Part shown: piece by piece, positions 9,974 through 22,357 of the stretch
How positions within the stretch are numbered: the first letter of the stretch is position 1
How the letters are laid out: each line of letters opens with the position of its first letter
NCBI GenBank assembly: GCA_029959085.1
Contig: JARWIR010000001.1
Span: forward strand, 16,979,730 to 17,043,729
Direction of reading: 5' to 3'
DNA: 64,000 bases
Source of the DNA: Nemophila menziesii
Taxonomy: Eukaryota; Streptophyta; Magnoliopsida; Boraginales; Hydrophyllaceae
Notes under the pieces: generated by a model
Told to the model about the DNA's origin: nothing
Seen by the model: only the letters and a program-made list of their open reading frames with translations
The model's database searches: none
Translations under genes and position numbers: made by a program

Positions 9974-11825
9974 TCATAATTCTTGAAACCCACATTTCAT
10001 TATCATCTCTTGCAACTTATGAGTTGCCGCTTGTACAGGATTTTGAATCCATTTCTTCTCAAAACCAAGTATAAGTGCTTTATGAGTAACTTCATCTGGA
10101 TTAAATCCATTTTTAATCATCATATCAATTAAACTACACGCAGAATCTATTTCACCTAAACTACAAAACCCATGAATTAGTGTATTATACAACAATTTAT
10201 CTGGAACCAAACCCATCTCAAGCATTTTAACAAACAATTCATTAGCTTCAATCATTCTTCGTGCCTTACAATACCCATTAAGTAAAGCACTACACATTAC
10301 TACATCAGGTTTCATATCATTTTCACTCATATATACCCAAACCATATAAGCTTCTTCAAAATTCCCTTTCTTTGCATACCCACTAATTAAATTAGTATAA
10401 GCAACCCTCTTAATAACCTCATTTATCAACTCTTTCGCCTCTTCTATAAACCCTCGTATTACAAGACTATGAATAAGAATATTATAACTTACATTATCAG
10501 GTAATACACCTCTAGATTTCATCTTATCAAGTACTTGAAAAGCCTTATGTGAAAACCCTTTCTTTCTATAACCATCCATTAATATATTATATAAAACAAG
10601 ATCCGGTATTAAACCCTCCATTTCCATTTTCCGTAACAATTTTTCACCTGTCTCTAAATCTTCATGCTTACAATAATAATCAATAATTATCGCATAAGTA
10701 TTACATGATGGATTAAATCCTTTTTTCAACATCTTTACTAAAAAACCAAGACCTAAATTTAATTTCTTTATTCCGCAAAAACCTTTAATCATAGTTGTGT
10801 AACAAAAACAATCAGGAACAAACCCTAATTTTAACATCTCTTGAAAAACTTCACAAGCTAAGATCATATCACCATCGTTACATAACTTCGAAAGAAAACT
10901 ATTGTACAAAAATATTAAATATCTTCATAAGATTAATACCTTTCTCCATTTTTCCAATTTTACAGTAACCGTTAATAACTGAATTAACCGAAACTGAATC
11001 AAGAATCATCCCCGAGATTCCTAGTTTAAATAACAAACAAGTGGCATCTCTCAAACGTGACATTTTACTAAGCGAATTTATAAATATTGTATACGCGACT
11101 AAATCTGGATTTATTCCGTAATTTTTTATTTCCGTAAGTAATTTCCAACCACTTTTTAAATCTCCTACACTACAATACTTGTGGATAAATAAGCTAATAA
11201 ACGGAATATTACAACCTAAGCCTCGATTATAAATTTCTCCGAAGAAATCTCGCACTAATTCAATTTCATCTGACTGTAATAAACCTTGAAGAAGTGAACA
11301 GCAAACACCTATAGAGGGAAAAAAGTCAAACCCTTTGAGTTGACTAGTCAACTCATAAGCTGTGACGGATTGATTTTCCTTGATATAACAATCCACAAGC
11401 ATACTATACGCAGTTTGTACGATTGGTCTAGAAAAACGAGTATTTGACAAACTAAGCCACCAGTTTTGTTTATAATTCTTTTGCACAAGATATTGAATTA
11501 AATCAACTGCTCTATGATTCATTTTTCCGGAAATTAAAATGTTTATCATTGTACAAACTGATTGAATTGAATGTTTCAATCTGATATGATTTTCGCACCA
11601 TCTGAAGAAATATAGAGCAAGTGAAGGATCTTTATTCTCTTCGTATAAAACATACAAAATCTTAACTACATTGTACTGATCTAGATTAATCCTTTGATAA
11701 TTATCTGGAGAACCTAAATTCCAACCATGATTCTCAAGTATTACCCTTATTTGACTTAATTGTTCATCTTTAACTTCGTGATTATACTCATAAGAGAAGA
11801 ACGTTTCTTCAACTATACCATTCAT
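9974..11825 (-). CDS. P-class pentatricopeptide repeat protein, frameshifted
   Basis: Two minus-strand frames overlap at 10899-10909 and together read as one PPR protein of about 610 residues. The downstream frame (10909 to 9974) holds about nine 35-residue P-type repeats with the usual signatures, such as YTTMIKGFC, YNILMDGYRKKG and YNTLIHGFCSLGEID. The upstream frame holds four or five weaker repeats after an N-terminal part. The first ATG in frame is at 11825; the frame is open further upstream without an ATG. PPR proteins bind organellar RNA and act in its editing, splicing or stability. No E or DYW tail is present. At the junction the repeat is too short by a few residues and out of frame, so a small deletion has broken the gene, or there is a sequence error. 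Confidence 0.8.
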
Positions 11826-13253
11826 ATCAAGATTGTGACACGGTATATATGTAGACGAAATATGTTGATTGATTATTGGAATATAAGAATTGTTACGAGG
11901 CAAAGATATTTCATTTTCAAGCGCTGAATTTAGACGAAAACTTAGTTCGAAATAGTAGCTTTACATTGGCAGAATATACTTTGATTATAGAAGCTACTAC
12001 TTTCATTAATTAAACATCAACCCAGAATTATCATCTGCAACAAAAATTAAGGGAAATAAGCATACACTGAAAGAAACACAATTTTATATCATTTTACTTG
12101 CCCATAACAAATATATCTTTCAACTTTCAGTTTAGTGAGTAGAAAGAATAAGTAGCAGAAATAATAATTACTCCATTTTCAACAGGTAATAGTAGAAATA
12201 ATGAGATATAAGTAATGCATATATGGTGTACCTGATAGAAGAGAAGAAGGTGAGGTGAAATAATTAACGGTTCAGGAAAGCAGCGGCTTATTAAGGTGGT
12301 CGTTGAGTGTTTGTCAATATGTCAAACCCAAAGAGACTTTTTGAGGGTATTAATCCGTTGAAGCTGAAGTACTGGGCATTCTTAAAACTTGTCTAATGGC
12401 TATCGATTAAAAGGAGACAAAGACAGTGATAGAAAGTGATTGCCTCCTATTATGGATCATGTAGCAAACAACTTTCAAATTATGAGTCTTTCAATCTGTA
12501 ACATTATTAGAAACATTTATTTTGTAACTGAAACTTGTTATTCTATCCTTTCTTTTGTTAAGAGGGATAGAAATAGGGCCGCCGCTTAGTGGAAAAATGA
12601 TTGGTTTGTGTCTTGACACGTGCCCAAATCAATTAACCCATTTACTTAAACTGGATGATCAACCTTCGGGTATTAGATAAGTAGTTTGTAATATTTTTAT
12701 TATTATCGGATAAAATTTGAAACAATTTTTATTTGTATTGTTCCAATCGATTATAGTACAAATTTTGGTGTGCTTCTGAAAGATTTTAAATTCTAACATT
12801 TTCACTATTTAAATTCAATATGAATTAGTTATATTATCTTTATAAAAATCATCAAAAAAAATTTAAGGTTTTCTAGGTCAACTCTAATTTTGCTTGATCA
12901 AATTCTTTACTCCCCTAAATCCATCTTAGTTTGTCAATCTTTGACTTGAGATATTATTCATTTTGTCATGCTTTCAAATTATACTAGTCACAAGAAATTG
13001 TGACTCGAGAATGGTTATATGGTAAAGTGCTACACATGAAGGGGTATCAACTTATAATAAGGCCTAACAAAGAAAAGGTTGCAGGCTTAGAGGGGCTAAG
13101 ATGGTTACTTAATGTTATTTGGTCATCAAGTTAAAAGGAACAAAACAAAGAACTTCCCTAGTCAAATCATAGTTATGCGATTTCATTAACTCATTTACGT
13201 CAAAGTCACAAAAAATAGGGTTTCCACTAGGTTAGATCTCATGTTTTACACTC
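11826..13253. other. Intergenic, upstream of the PPR gene
   Basis: AT-rich, with no further gene seen. On the minus strand the stretch 12233-12420 could be an untranslated first exon of the PPR gene, ending in a plausible donor (ATCAG then GTACACC at about 12233). The rest shows only short frames and homopolymer runs. Confidence 0.45.
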
Positions 13254-14504
13254 TGTTGGCATATAGCCTCCCTTATTAGGTTGTTTTAATGTGACAAATC
13301 CACTTGTGTTTAGTGTGCTAATTACTTTTGTTATATACATTCTATCTTGCACTCTAATTCATCAAAAAGCACAATCTTTATCATTTAGATCAAAGCTCTA
13401 TTGTCATATCCTAAGAATCTAATTTTCATACAAATACTTTTAACCTTATCTTTGTATACATTGAGAATCAGCTTTCATGATCAACTACAAAGTTTCTTAG
13501 AATGATGTTCTCTACAACTCTCGTGAAGAAAGTTTTCTGATCCGAGCATCGTAGTAAAAGATATACTCATTAAAAGGTGTTTTAGACCTTTGGTGTGGTA
13601 CACCGCACTATGGGTACGGCACACCGCACTATGGGTACGGCACACCCCAGATGTGCGGACCAGGGCACGGAGCAGGGGTAGTCCGTCAGAAAGCAAGTGA
13701 ATTAAGCAAGTGTTAGTGCGGTACACCGCACCAACCCCGCGGTGCACCGCAGGTTAGGGTTTTCTGCAGCAAAATGAAGACAAAAGGCATATATCCGTTG
13801 GACACAAGTCTTATGACCGTTGGGAGCATTTTGCAACTATAAATTGAAGGTCTTTCAAGGCTACAATAACACCATTCATCCACCAACATTAAGGGGCTTA
13901 ATTGTTATCATTCAAGAAGGTGTCAAGAGCTAATCATAGTCAAAATCATTCTCATTATGCTATAAAGTCATAACCACTCTTTAGGAGTTCATCACTATTG
14001 TAAAACCATTCAAACACTTGATTTTTCCTCTTAGTCTAGTCTTTGTAATATTTAGATTAAGAGAGTGTGTGAGTATAGGGATTATACTTGGTGTCCTTGT
14101 GTTGTGATTACACAAGAGTTTGCTTCGGGTTTTCGAAGTGGTTGTAAACGGGTATTGTGTTCTCGCCCCGGTTAAGAGAGACACGGAGCTTAGTAAAGAA
14201 GCTTGGAAATTCTAAGGTGGCTACCTTAGGTAGTGGAGTAGGGAAACTGAACCACTATACATGCTTGAGTATTCTCTTTCCCTAAACTATTTACTTCCGC
14301 ACTCTATATGTTTGATAATATGCTTGTATGAATATCTAGGTGATTATTATCTATTGCTCATTTATCAAACTTATGTCCATCTAGTTTAGAAAGAGAATAG
14401 GATTTAAATTAGCTTTTAATTTTATTTTCTTAGAATAAAATTAGCCGATTAATTTCCGTAGTCCTATTCAACCCCCCCCCCTTCTAGGACGCATATAGAC
14501 TATC
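13254..14504 (+). repeat. 5' LTR of the TR-GAG element
   Basis: 1251 bp, starting TG and ending CA. It differs from the 3' LTR mainly by copy number of a 21-bp unit (cacaccgcactatgggtacgg near 13600-13640), by a run of ten C near 14472, and by lacking a 23-bp segment found in the 3' copy. A TATAAAT box lies at 13838. The near identity of the two LTRs suggests a fairly recent insertion. Confidence 0.88.
13838..13844 (+). promoter_or_regulatory. TATA box in the 5' LTR
   Basis: TATAAAT in the middle of the LTR, at the place expected for the U3/R border of a copia LTR. The same box is conserved in the 3' LTR near 17730. Confidence 0.6.
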
Positions 14505-14507
14505 AAT

Positions 14508-14519
14508 TGGTATCAGAGC
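14508..14519 (+). other. Primer binding site, initiator Met tRNA
   Basis: TGGTATCAGAGC, complementary to the 3' end of plant initiator methionine tRNA, begins three bases after the 5' LTR. This is the standard copia primer site and supports the LTR boundary. Confidence 0.9.
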
Positions 14520-14562
14520 CTAGCTCTAATTTGTACTTAACCGTTTCTAGAGTTAAAACGAT

Positions 14563-16271
14563 ATGGAATCTAACCAACCGGAAGGTTCATGTTCTACTAG
14601 ACCTCCGCTTTTTACAAGTAAAGATTACTTTGGGTGGAAAAAGAAAATGGAGATCCATGTCAAAGGAATTGACTACTTGTTATGGTTAATTATTAAGAAG
14701 GGTCCTTTTATTCCTTATTCGGATAAAGATGGAACAATTGAGAAAGATGAAGATGACTACACTCCTCAAGATATAGCCAAACTCACCAAGAACAACAAGG
14801 CTATGAATATACTCATAAATGGTTTGAGTATCACGGAATATGGTAGAGTTAGTGAATGCAATTCGGCTCATGAAATATGGCAACTCTTGGAGCTATCTTA
14901 TCAAGGTACGGAGGATATCAAAGAAACCAAAGTTGGTCTCTATATTACCACATATGAGCTATTTAGAATGGAGCCCAACGGAACCTTGAATGCAATGCAT
15001 CAAAGATTCTCTAACATAGTTAACACCTTGAAGACTCTTGGTCAAAGCTACACCAACAAAGAGCAATGCCGAAAAATCCTATTCGCTCTTCCAAAGAAAT
15101 TCAATACAAAGATCACCTCAATAAGATATACAAAGGATCTCTCAAAAATGACGGCACACGAACTTATTTGCAACCTCATGACGGAGGAACTTGTTCTTGA
15201 AGAAGAAAAATCAAGAGAAGATGAAGAGAAAAAGATAAAGAAATCCATTGCCCTTCATGCTTCAAGTTTCAAAAAGAATAAAATAAAGAATTTTGAAGAG
15301 GAAGAAGATTCCTATGATGAAGAAACAAGTGAAGATGAAGAAATGGCTTTGCTCAAGAAAATTATGAAATACAAACGTTTTGCCAAAAAAGGAAGCTCTT
15401 CAAGTAATGTAAGGGTCATTAGGCAAGATAACCTACTTGCTACCATTGCAAGAAAATAGGGCATATCAAAACCTTTTGTCCAAATCTTTACAAAGGAAAA
15501 TCTAAGAAAGCCTTGCACACCAACATCACTTGGGATGCTTAAAATTCCGATCAAGAAGAAAGTGATAACGAGCATGTGAATCTAGTTGCATTCATGGTGA
15601 ATCACAAAGAAGATGAGCATGCTATTTGGGATGATAAAAACAATGAGGTAACTTCTAAATTTAGCTTTGCTTTATCTAATGATGATACTATTGAGGAAGA
15701 TATTCATGATGCTTTTGATTATCTTTATAATGATTTTTTAAAAACCATAGAAAGAAACAAAGTTTTAACAAAAGATTTGGAAAATGAACGAAATAGGAGT
15801 AAAGAGATTTTAAAAGTTTTGGAAGATTCTCAAAATCAAAACTATGAGCTTTTCAATTAAAATGAACATCGTTCTCTTAAAAAGGATCTTTTGAAAGAAA
15901 ATGTTTTGTTAAACAAAAAGGTTGAGGAGTTAAATGCCATTGTTTTACAATTTACAAAAGATCAAGAAAATTTAGATTTGATCTTAGGATCTCAAAAATT
16001 GTGTTTTGAAAAAAGGATGGGTTATGAACCATTGCTCAAACAAAAAAAGGTGTTTAAAACCACCTCATCTCATCTTAATCCTTATTTTTCAAAATTTTCT
16101 ATTCCTTGCACTTATTGTGAAAAACTTGGTCATAATGCATCTCATTGTTATTATCGAAAATTGTTGGATTTAGGATCTCTTGTACCATCTTGGAAAAAGC
16201 CTTTATGGATCATAAAAAGAAAATTCCCTAATACTCATGGACCCAAACCAAGTTGGGTACCTAAAGCTTAA
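14563..16271 (+). pseudogene. Copia gag polyprotein with two zinc knuckles (frameshifted)
   Basis: From the ATG at 14563 a gag frame (UBN2-like, with DYFGWKKKMEIHVKG and a later YTNKEQCRKILFALP) runs to 15459. It shifts one frame exactly inside the first zinc knuckle (CYHCKKIGHIKTFC, about 15430-15475). It resumes with an in-frame stop near 15540 and continues through a coiled-coil, lysine- and glutamate-rich part with another stop at about 15858. A second knuckle follows (CTYCEKLGHNASHC, about 16110-16150), and the frame ends with GPKPSWVPKA at 16271. Gag packages the element's RNA. The WVPK ending is where integrase and protease would start in a full element; here the frame stops. Confidence 0.82.
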
Positions 16272-16564
16272 TTGTTTTTGTAGGAATCAAGCATCAAGAT
16301 GCAAATGGAATAAAGTGTGATATTACTTGCATTGGTGCTAATATTCGTAAAATGTTTTTAATTTTTTTATTAGATGTCTCTATTATCTAGGAACCCTCTT
16401 GCAAAAATTAGTTAGAAAATTTCAAGTTATTTAAATTTTTAAAAAACAAAAATTGCATTTAGGTCCCTATATTTTTGATAAAATTACATTTTGGTTCCTA
16501 TTACTTTACAAATTTATCTTTTACCCCTTGATTTTTTAAAATCGTTTCAAATATTCTTTTTGGT

Positions 16565-17157
16565 AAAAAGGGGAGAAATTATAGGTCAAACTTTTTCAAA
16601 ATTGAAACAAACACTCTATGCATTTTGTGAGGGGGAGTTTTTCTTAAATTATCTTTAAAAACTCAAATGCTTAGGTTAATCGTTTATCTCATAATTGCAC
16701 TAATCGTTTGTGTTGTTAGAAAGCGTATAAGATGAAAATCTATCGATCAAGAAGTTGGTAAAATATCTCTATCCCTTATCTCCTTCCTTCTTCTTAGTTC
16801 TTGCTTTACAATTGTTGATCTTTGTGCACTTCAATTAGTTAAATTGTTTATTAGCTCTAAACTCTTGGACTCTTTATATTGTTTTCCAAAAATCTATTCA
16901 CTTGAGTTCTAGCTCTTCTATTTTTAGTTGTTTTTATTACCCCGTCTTTTTGATGAAGACAAAGGGGGAGAAATATGTGCACTAAAACTTTCAAAATTGC
17001 ACTTTTTAATACTCACAAAAGCATTTCATCTTCCTTTAAATGCTTTTTTACTTAATGCTTATTGTGAGGGGGAGCTTAATTCCATTAGAGCTTAAACTTT
17101 CATATCATTCCGAAAGTGTTTTAGTGAAGGATTTGTCATCATCAAAAAGGGGGAGAT
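16565..17157 (+). other. Series of five polypurine tracts before the 3' LTR
   Basis: Purine tracts of the type AAAGGGGGAG occur near 16565, 16630, 16961, 17066 and 17145. The last abuts the 3' LTR. Tracts like these prime second-strand DNA synthesis, and repeated tracts in this zone are characteristic of Sireviruses. The remaining sequence from 16272 is non-coding. Confidence 0.82.
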
Positions 17158-18393
17158 TGTTGGCATATAGCCTCCCTTATTAGGTTGTTTTAATGTGACA
17201 AATCCTCTTGTGTTTAGTGTGCTAATTACTTTTGTTATATACATTCTATCTTGCACTCTAATTCATCAAAAAGCACAATCTTTATCATTTAGATCAAAGC
17301 TCTATTGTCATATCCTAAGAAGCTAATTTTCATACAAATACTTTTAACCTTATCTTTGTATACATTGAGAATTAGCTTTCGTGATCAACTACAAAGTTTC
17401 TTAGAATGATGTTCTCTACAACTCTCGTGAAGAAAGTTTTCTGATCCGAGCATCGTAGTAAAAGATATACTCATTAAAAGGTGTTTTAGACCTTTGGTGC
17501 GGTACATCGCACTATGGGTACGGCACACCGCAGATGTGCGGAGCAGGGGTAGTCCGTCAGAAAACAAGCGAATTAAGCAAGTGTTAGTGCGGTACACCGC
17601 ACCAACCCCGCGGTGCACCGCAGGTTAGGGTTTTCTGCAGCAAAATGAAGACAAAAGGCATATATCCGTTGGGAATATTAATATATCCGTTGGACATAAG
17701 TCTTATGACCGTTGGGAGCATTTTGCAACTATAAATTGAAGGTCTTTCAAGGCTACAACAACACCATTCATCCACCAACATTAAGGGGCTTAATTGTTAT
17801 CATTCAAGAAGGTGTCAAGAGCTAATCATAGTCAAAATCATTCTCATTATGCTATAAAGTCATAACCACTCTTTAGGAGTTCATCACTATTGTAAAATCA
17901 TTCAAACACTTGATTCTTCCTCTTAGTCTAGTCTTTGTAATAGTTAGATTAAGAGAGTGTGCGAGTATAGGGATTATACTTGGTGTCCTTGTGTTGTGAT
18001 TACACAAGAGTTTGCTTCGGGTTTTCGAAGTGGTTGTAAACGGGTATTGTGTTCTCGCCCCGGTTAAGAGAGACACGGAGCTTAGCAAAGAAGCTTGGAA
18101 ATCCTAAGGTGGCTACCTTAGGTAGTGGAGTAGGGAAACCGAACCACTATACATGCTTGAGTATTCTCTTTCCCTAAACTATTTACTTCCGCACTCTATA
18201 TGTTTGATAATATGCTTGTATGAATATCTATGTGATTATTATCTATTGCTCATTTATCAAACTTATGTCCATCTAGTTTAGAAAGAGAATATGATTTAAA
18301 TTAGCTTTTAATTTTATTTACTTAGAATAAAATTAGCCGATTAATTTCCGTAGTCCTATTTAACCCCCATTCTAGGACGCATATAGACTATCA
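17158..18393 (+). repeat. 3' LTR of the TR-GAG element
   Basis: 1236 bp, collinear with 13254-14504. It has one fewer copy of the 21-bp unit near 17500 and an additional 23-bp segment near 17670 (containing AATATTAATATATCCGTTGG). It ends ACTATCA, followed by CTCCTAC. Confidence 0.88.
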
Positions 18394-19865
18394 CTCCTAC
18401 TCAGTTCTCACTACGTCCCTAGTCCCTTACGCGTTGTTCACTGATTCTCTTTCTACACTAACATGTTTTCATATGAGTATTCAAGTACAAGTATGGAAAT
18501 TTTCAAAAAGTAATTACCTTTTTTCTATCATTGACTTGTATATACATGCTTTTTCAAGGAACAATTACTAGTATGCAATTTTGTTATTTTTTATTTTTGA
18601 TTTTTTTCTTAAAGCAATAAACACATAAAATGGGGTTGAGGTGAACAAGTACCCCACCCTCAACTAAAAGATGAGTTGTGTCCCCATAACTTAAAAAGAC
18701 TATGTAAACAGTAAAAATTTGAGATTATACACATAAGCATATAATATACAAATACTAATGAAAGGGTAAAAGTACTTATTTGCGTGCGAATTGCTCAATC
18801 CCCTAGTTAAAAATTGACGATCTCGATCCATAATGAGTCATGATATTATGCATAAAGTTTTGTGGCCTTACAAGGTGTTTCATACTCAACTTTGCTTTTT
18901 TTCTTTTCTACATCAAAGAAGCTTGAATAACATACTTTTATATTTTTTTCTTCCAAAATAGATGGTCTGATTATGGATCTTACAATGTTATACACATAAA
19001 AGAATAAAATTCTCTTTTTCTTTGAATGTTTTTCTTTTGAACTATACGATTACCATGAAGATAAACATCACAACAAATCAAAGATATAAATAGGATCGAA
19101 ACACAAATTATAACCTATATTACATATTGACAACTAAAATATAGATTGTATCTCTTGACACAAGTAATTATACAAATAAAATAGTTATGCTTTAAAATTC
19201 ACCATCCGCTAACACATCAACAATGATTAAAAATTCCAGAATCTAGTGGAGGATCTCTATTACAATTAAAGACAACAAATATAGCAGTAAAAATCATCAC
19301 AATTTTTCTAAATTACTTAGCAAAATGTGTTTTGATAATAAAAAAAATACTAGAAAAGACAAATTACCTAAATAACAACTACTTTAAAAATAATGTTTCC
19401 ACTTATTTTTGACCATCTAGAAACAAGATAAAGTATGGACACGGGATAACCGTTAAGATTGGAGTTTGATATGAATCAATTTATAGTGAAGTGATATAAA
19501 ATTATGAAGAAAAGAAAAAAAAAAGTCTAATTAAGAAGCTTATCTTAAAAAGAAAAAAGTCACAAAAGAAGAGAAGGAAGCACGAGCAGTGGAAAAAAGA
19601 TTTCAATATGTTGCTTCACTAAGAAAAGAAAAAATCCTCTCACTTGAATTATTAAGTCGTTAATTTTGCCCATAAAAAGAAGTTAATCGTTTAGGATCAA
19701 CATCAATATTTCGGAATATCGAAACAAAAATAATGATCAATATTTCGGAATTAAGAAAAACCCCTTGCCCAAGAAACAAAATCCCTTAAACCCCTCAACA
19801 AAAAAAAAAAAAAAACCAAAACAAATTGAAACAAGTTACCCAATACAGAAAAAGAAGAGAGGAAA
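18394..19865. other. Intergenic, upstream of FAM136A
   Basis: AT-rich, with no gene recognised. A purine-rich zone (19500-19640) and an A-rich leader (19798-19865) lie just before the start codon, and the promoter of the next gene is presumably here. No clear TATA box can be assigned. Confidence 0.4.
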
Positions 19866-21064
19866 ATGGATCATATAGCAGCAGCTGAAGAACGCATAGT
19901 GAGCGAAAGAATTAGGCAAAAATTAAACGAAGTCAACTCAACAGCTCAATCCCAACTCTCTGGCGTACAAGATCATGTCAATTTTACTCTTCAGGTAATC
20001 CAAAAAATTTATGGCATTGATGATAAAAAATAATAACTAATAGTAATTATAATTATTACTTTGTGCAGCAAGCATATTTTAAGTGCGCCTACGATTGTTT
20101 CGATAGAAGCAAAACGTACGAGCAGATAAGTAATTGTGTGGAGAATTGTAATGCGCCTGTTGTTAAAGCTCAGAATCTTGTTGAATCTGAAATGGCTCGA
20201 TTTCAGGTTACTAGTTCTCTTTATGTTTATTTATATTGGTGTTGATTATATTACTATTTTATGTCATTTAACTTTGATTTTGTCAATATTGTATTATGAA
20301 TTTGTTTCCCTATACCATAAATTTTGTGTTTTTTGGTTTCCTGTTTTATGACAAACCTTTTGGAAGATTAATAGCACCATCATATGTGAAATCAGGGAAC
20401 ACAGTAAAAAAAAATTATATAAAATTGGGCTCCTTTTTTGCTAAAAGAAACTTTGCGGTCTCCTCTTGTTATTCCAAGTTTGTGTATAACACTTATACGG
20501 GAATATTTGACATCTTTTGAAAGAAAAAAAAATGGGGTGGGTTGGCTATATTGCTTAAGAGAAAAACCAACGGTGCAATTTAACCTTTTTTCCTTACTGA
20601 AACAATATTTATGTGACTGTCTTATGGCCGTTGATGCTATTCAACAGTGAATAATGCACACCCATGTGTTATACGAAAATAGCATGTTACTATGGTAGAT
20701 TTTGAGATTTATATATTTTCATAGGTATGCTTGAAAAAATGAGTGAAATAGAATTTTATTTCAATGGATTTTTTTTTAATGAATTGATATGGTGTGATTA
20801 AGTTTTTGCTATAAGATCTTGAAAATCTGCAGCTTTATAGACTGATAATGATCTGAACATTTTTTGTTGTTGTGGATCCAGGAAGTTTTGAATAGGTCTC
20901 TAATGGTTTGCCAGGACAAATTTGAAGCAGCCAAAGCCCAGCAAAACCGAGGTGATGCTACAAAGCAATTAGAGTCATGTGTTGATGAGTCTGTTCAAGA
21001 TAGCATTAGCATGTTACCTCACATTGTCAAAAGATTGAAGGCTTCTCTTTCCATTTATGATTGA
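19866..21064 (+). CDS. FAM136A: FAM136A-like (DUF842) protein
   Basis: Three exons, 19866-19994, 20069-20206 and 20882-21064, all with GT-AG borders in phase 0, encode 149 residues. The start is MDHIAAAEERIVSERIRQKL. Exon 2 carries the defining twin CX3C pair (CAYDC and CVENC), and exon 3 the conserved CQDKFEAAKAQQ and SCVDESVQDSISMLPHIVKRL. The length and layout fit the DUF842 family, whose animal member FAM136A lies in mitochondria, probably the intermembrane space. Twin CX3C motifs there form disulfide-linked helical hairpins. The biochemical role in plants is not established. The ORF is intact. Confidence 0.9.
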
Positions 21065-21956
21065 TATATAGAAATTGTTGTGTAGGGCGAGAATCATCTA
21101 TTCATCTAATTAATTTATACTGGTTAAGATATATGTAGTTGCTTTTTAATGTTGCTTATTGATGAAAAACAATATTTTACAATAATATTATAAATCAAAA
21201 CCCTCTTACTGGTTAAATACTTTAACGACTTATCTTGCTTTACAAATCAACACTTCCTTACTGATGAAATCTTTGTTATTTTCCCCATAGTATTTATACT
21301 AATAAACATCAATTTTAGAAACATATGTTATTTGCATATATACTTTCTTCAACTGATATATTTACTTATGATCTTAGAATGCTTTGTATTTCGTATGAAT
21401 TTCCTCCGTTTTGTTCAAGCTTTCTTTGTCAGACTAAATGTATCTCCCTTGATTTATCATCGACGTGTTATTAAGCCATCAGAATATTCCTCGTGCACAA
21501 CCCTCTTTAATATCCAACCTCACGTCCAATTCCGTATTGTTTATGTGCAAAAGATTCTCACAGTTCTCCCACGGTTGTATGTTCTCATCATAGTTATGGT
21601 TCGTAAACTCTACTCCAATGAACCGATAAACATCAAAGAAAATCGACTAAAATAACATTTTTACAACATCTTTCACAACCATGATCATGAAATTTTTAGC
21701 TGATAACATTAGAATATTTTAGGCTTGGAATATTAAATATTGAGAATCTTGAAGGCTTATCTTTTAACTTCGAACACAAAAAAAGAAGGTTATGAAGATC
21801 ATAATTATATTTGGCGGATAACATTCTTTTAGATAAACTTTCTGAAATATGATTAAAAGCATTTATTTTATTACCGAACAATATACAATTTTTAATGTAT
21901 GAGATGCCAAATACATGTTCAGTCAAATATATTAATAGTTGTCTAGGGAGGGAGGT
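21065..21956. other. Intergenic, downstream of FAM136A
   Basis: Probable 3' untranslated region of FAM136A, then AT-rich sequence. The short open frames here show no recognisable domain. Confidence 0.4.
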
Positions 21957-22357
21957 GAACCCCACTAATATTAATGTGAATGCTAGTTATACTGAGAATA
22001 CTAAACAATGTGGTATTGTATGTGTAGTTTTAAATGTGTGGAGAGAAATTATACATGCTCAGGCATGGAGACATACAACAGATTCAGCCTTGGAAGCTGA
22101 GACTTTGGCATTAGGGAAACAGTCCTGATGGCTCAATTCTACCCGGCAGCAGATGTTTTTGTATATAAAAACATTTTTTTCTTGCATGTAGTCTATTTCG
22201 TAACTAGCCCACAAATTACCCTTCAAGATAGCTAAATTATTTTTTGAGGATGTCACACCGTCGAGTATTGATTGATGATCTTTTGTAAAACTTTGGGGCT
22301 CTACCTTTTTTTTCTTTTATTTGTATAATTTTGTTTGACAGAAAAAGAAAAAAAAAA
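21957..22357 (+). pseudogene. 5'-truncated LINE tail with partial RNase H
   Basis: The plus frame reads NPTNINVNASYTENTKQCGI, then a WRHTTDSALEAETLALGK block like the first half of the LINE-type RNase H domain (first D replaced by N, E present). Stops follow, and an A-rich tail closes the piece at 22340-22357. It is a dead 3' fragment, as commonly left by aborted LINE insertion. Confidence 0.65.

Larger units (their letters stand above)
13254..18393 (+). mobile_element. Sirevirus-like copia derivative with gag only (TR-GAG type)
   Basis: Two near-identical long terminal repeats (13254-14504 and 17158-18393) enclose a 2.65 kb interior. The LTRs begin TGTTGGCATATAG and end ACTATCA. The interior has an initiator-Met tRNA primer site, a gag-type frame with two zinc knuckles, and five polypurine tracts. 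Protease, integrase, RT and RNase H are all absent. Repeated polypurine tracts are a mark of the Sirevirus lineage of Ty1/copia. The flanks share only CTC next to the ends, so the 5-bp target duplication is not clear. It would depend on enzymes from a full element. Confidence 0.85.

Noticed and set aside
10880..10930. A 42-base intron (GTATTAATC to ACAATAG) that would reconcile the two PPR frames
   Set aside because: It is too short for a plant intron, and joining the sides does not restore the correct repeat frame.
13481..13747. Minus-strand frames within the LTRs (13481-13747 and 17385-17618) as a conserved protein
   Set aside because: They recur only because the LTRs are duplicates. The frame is disrupted by the 21-bp unit change, and no domain is seen.
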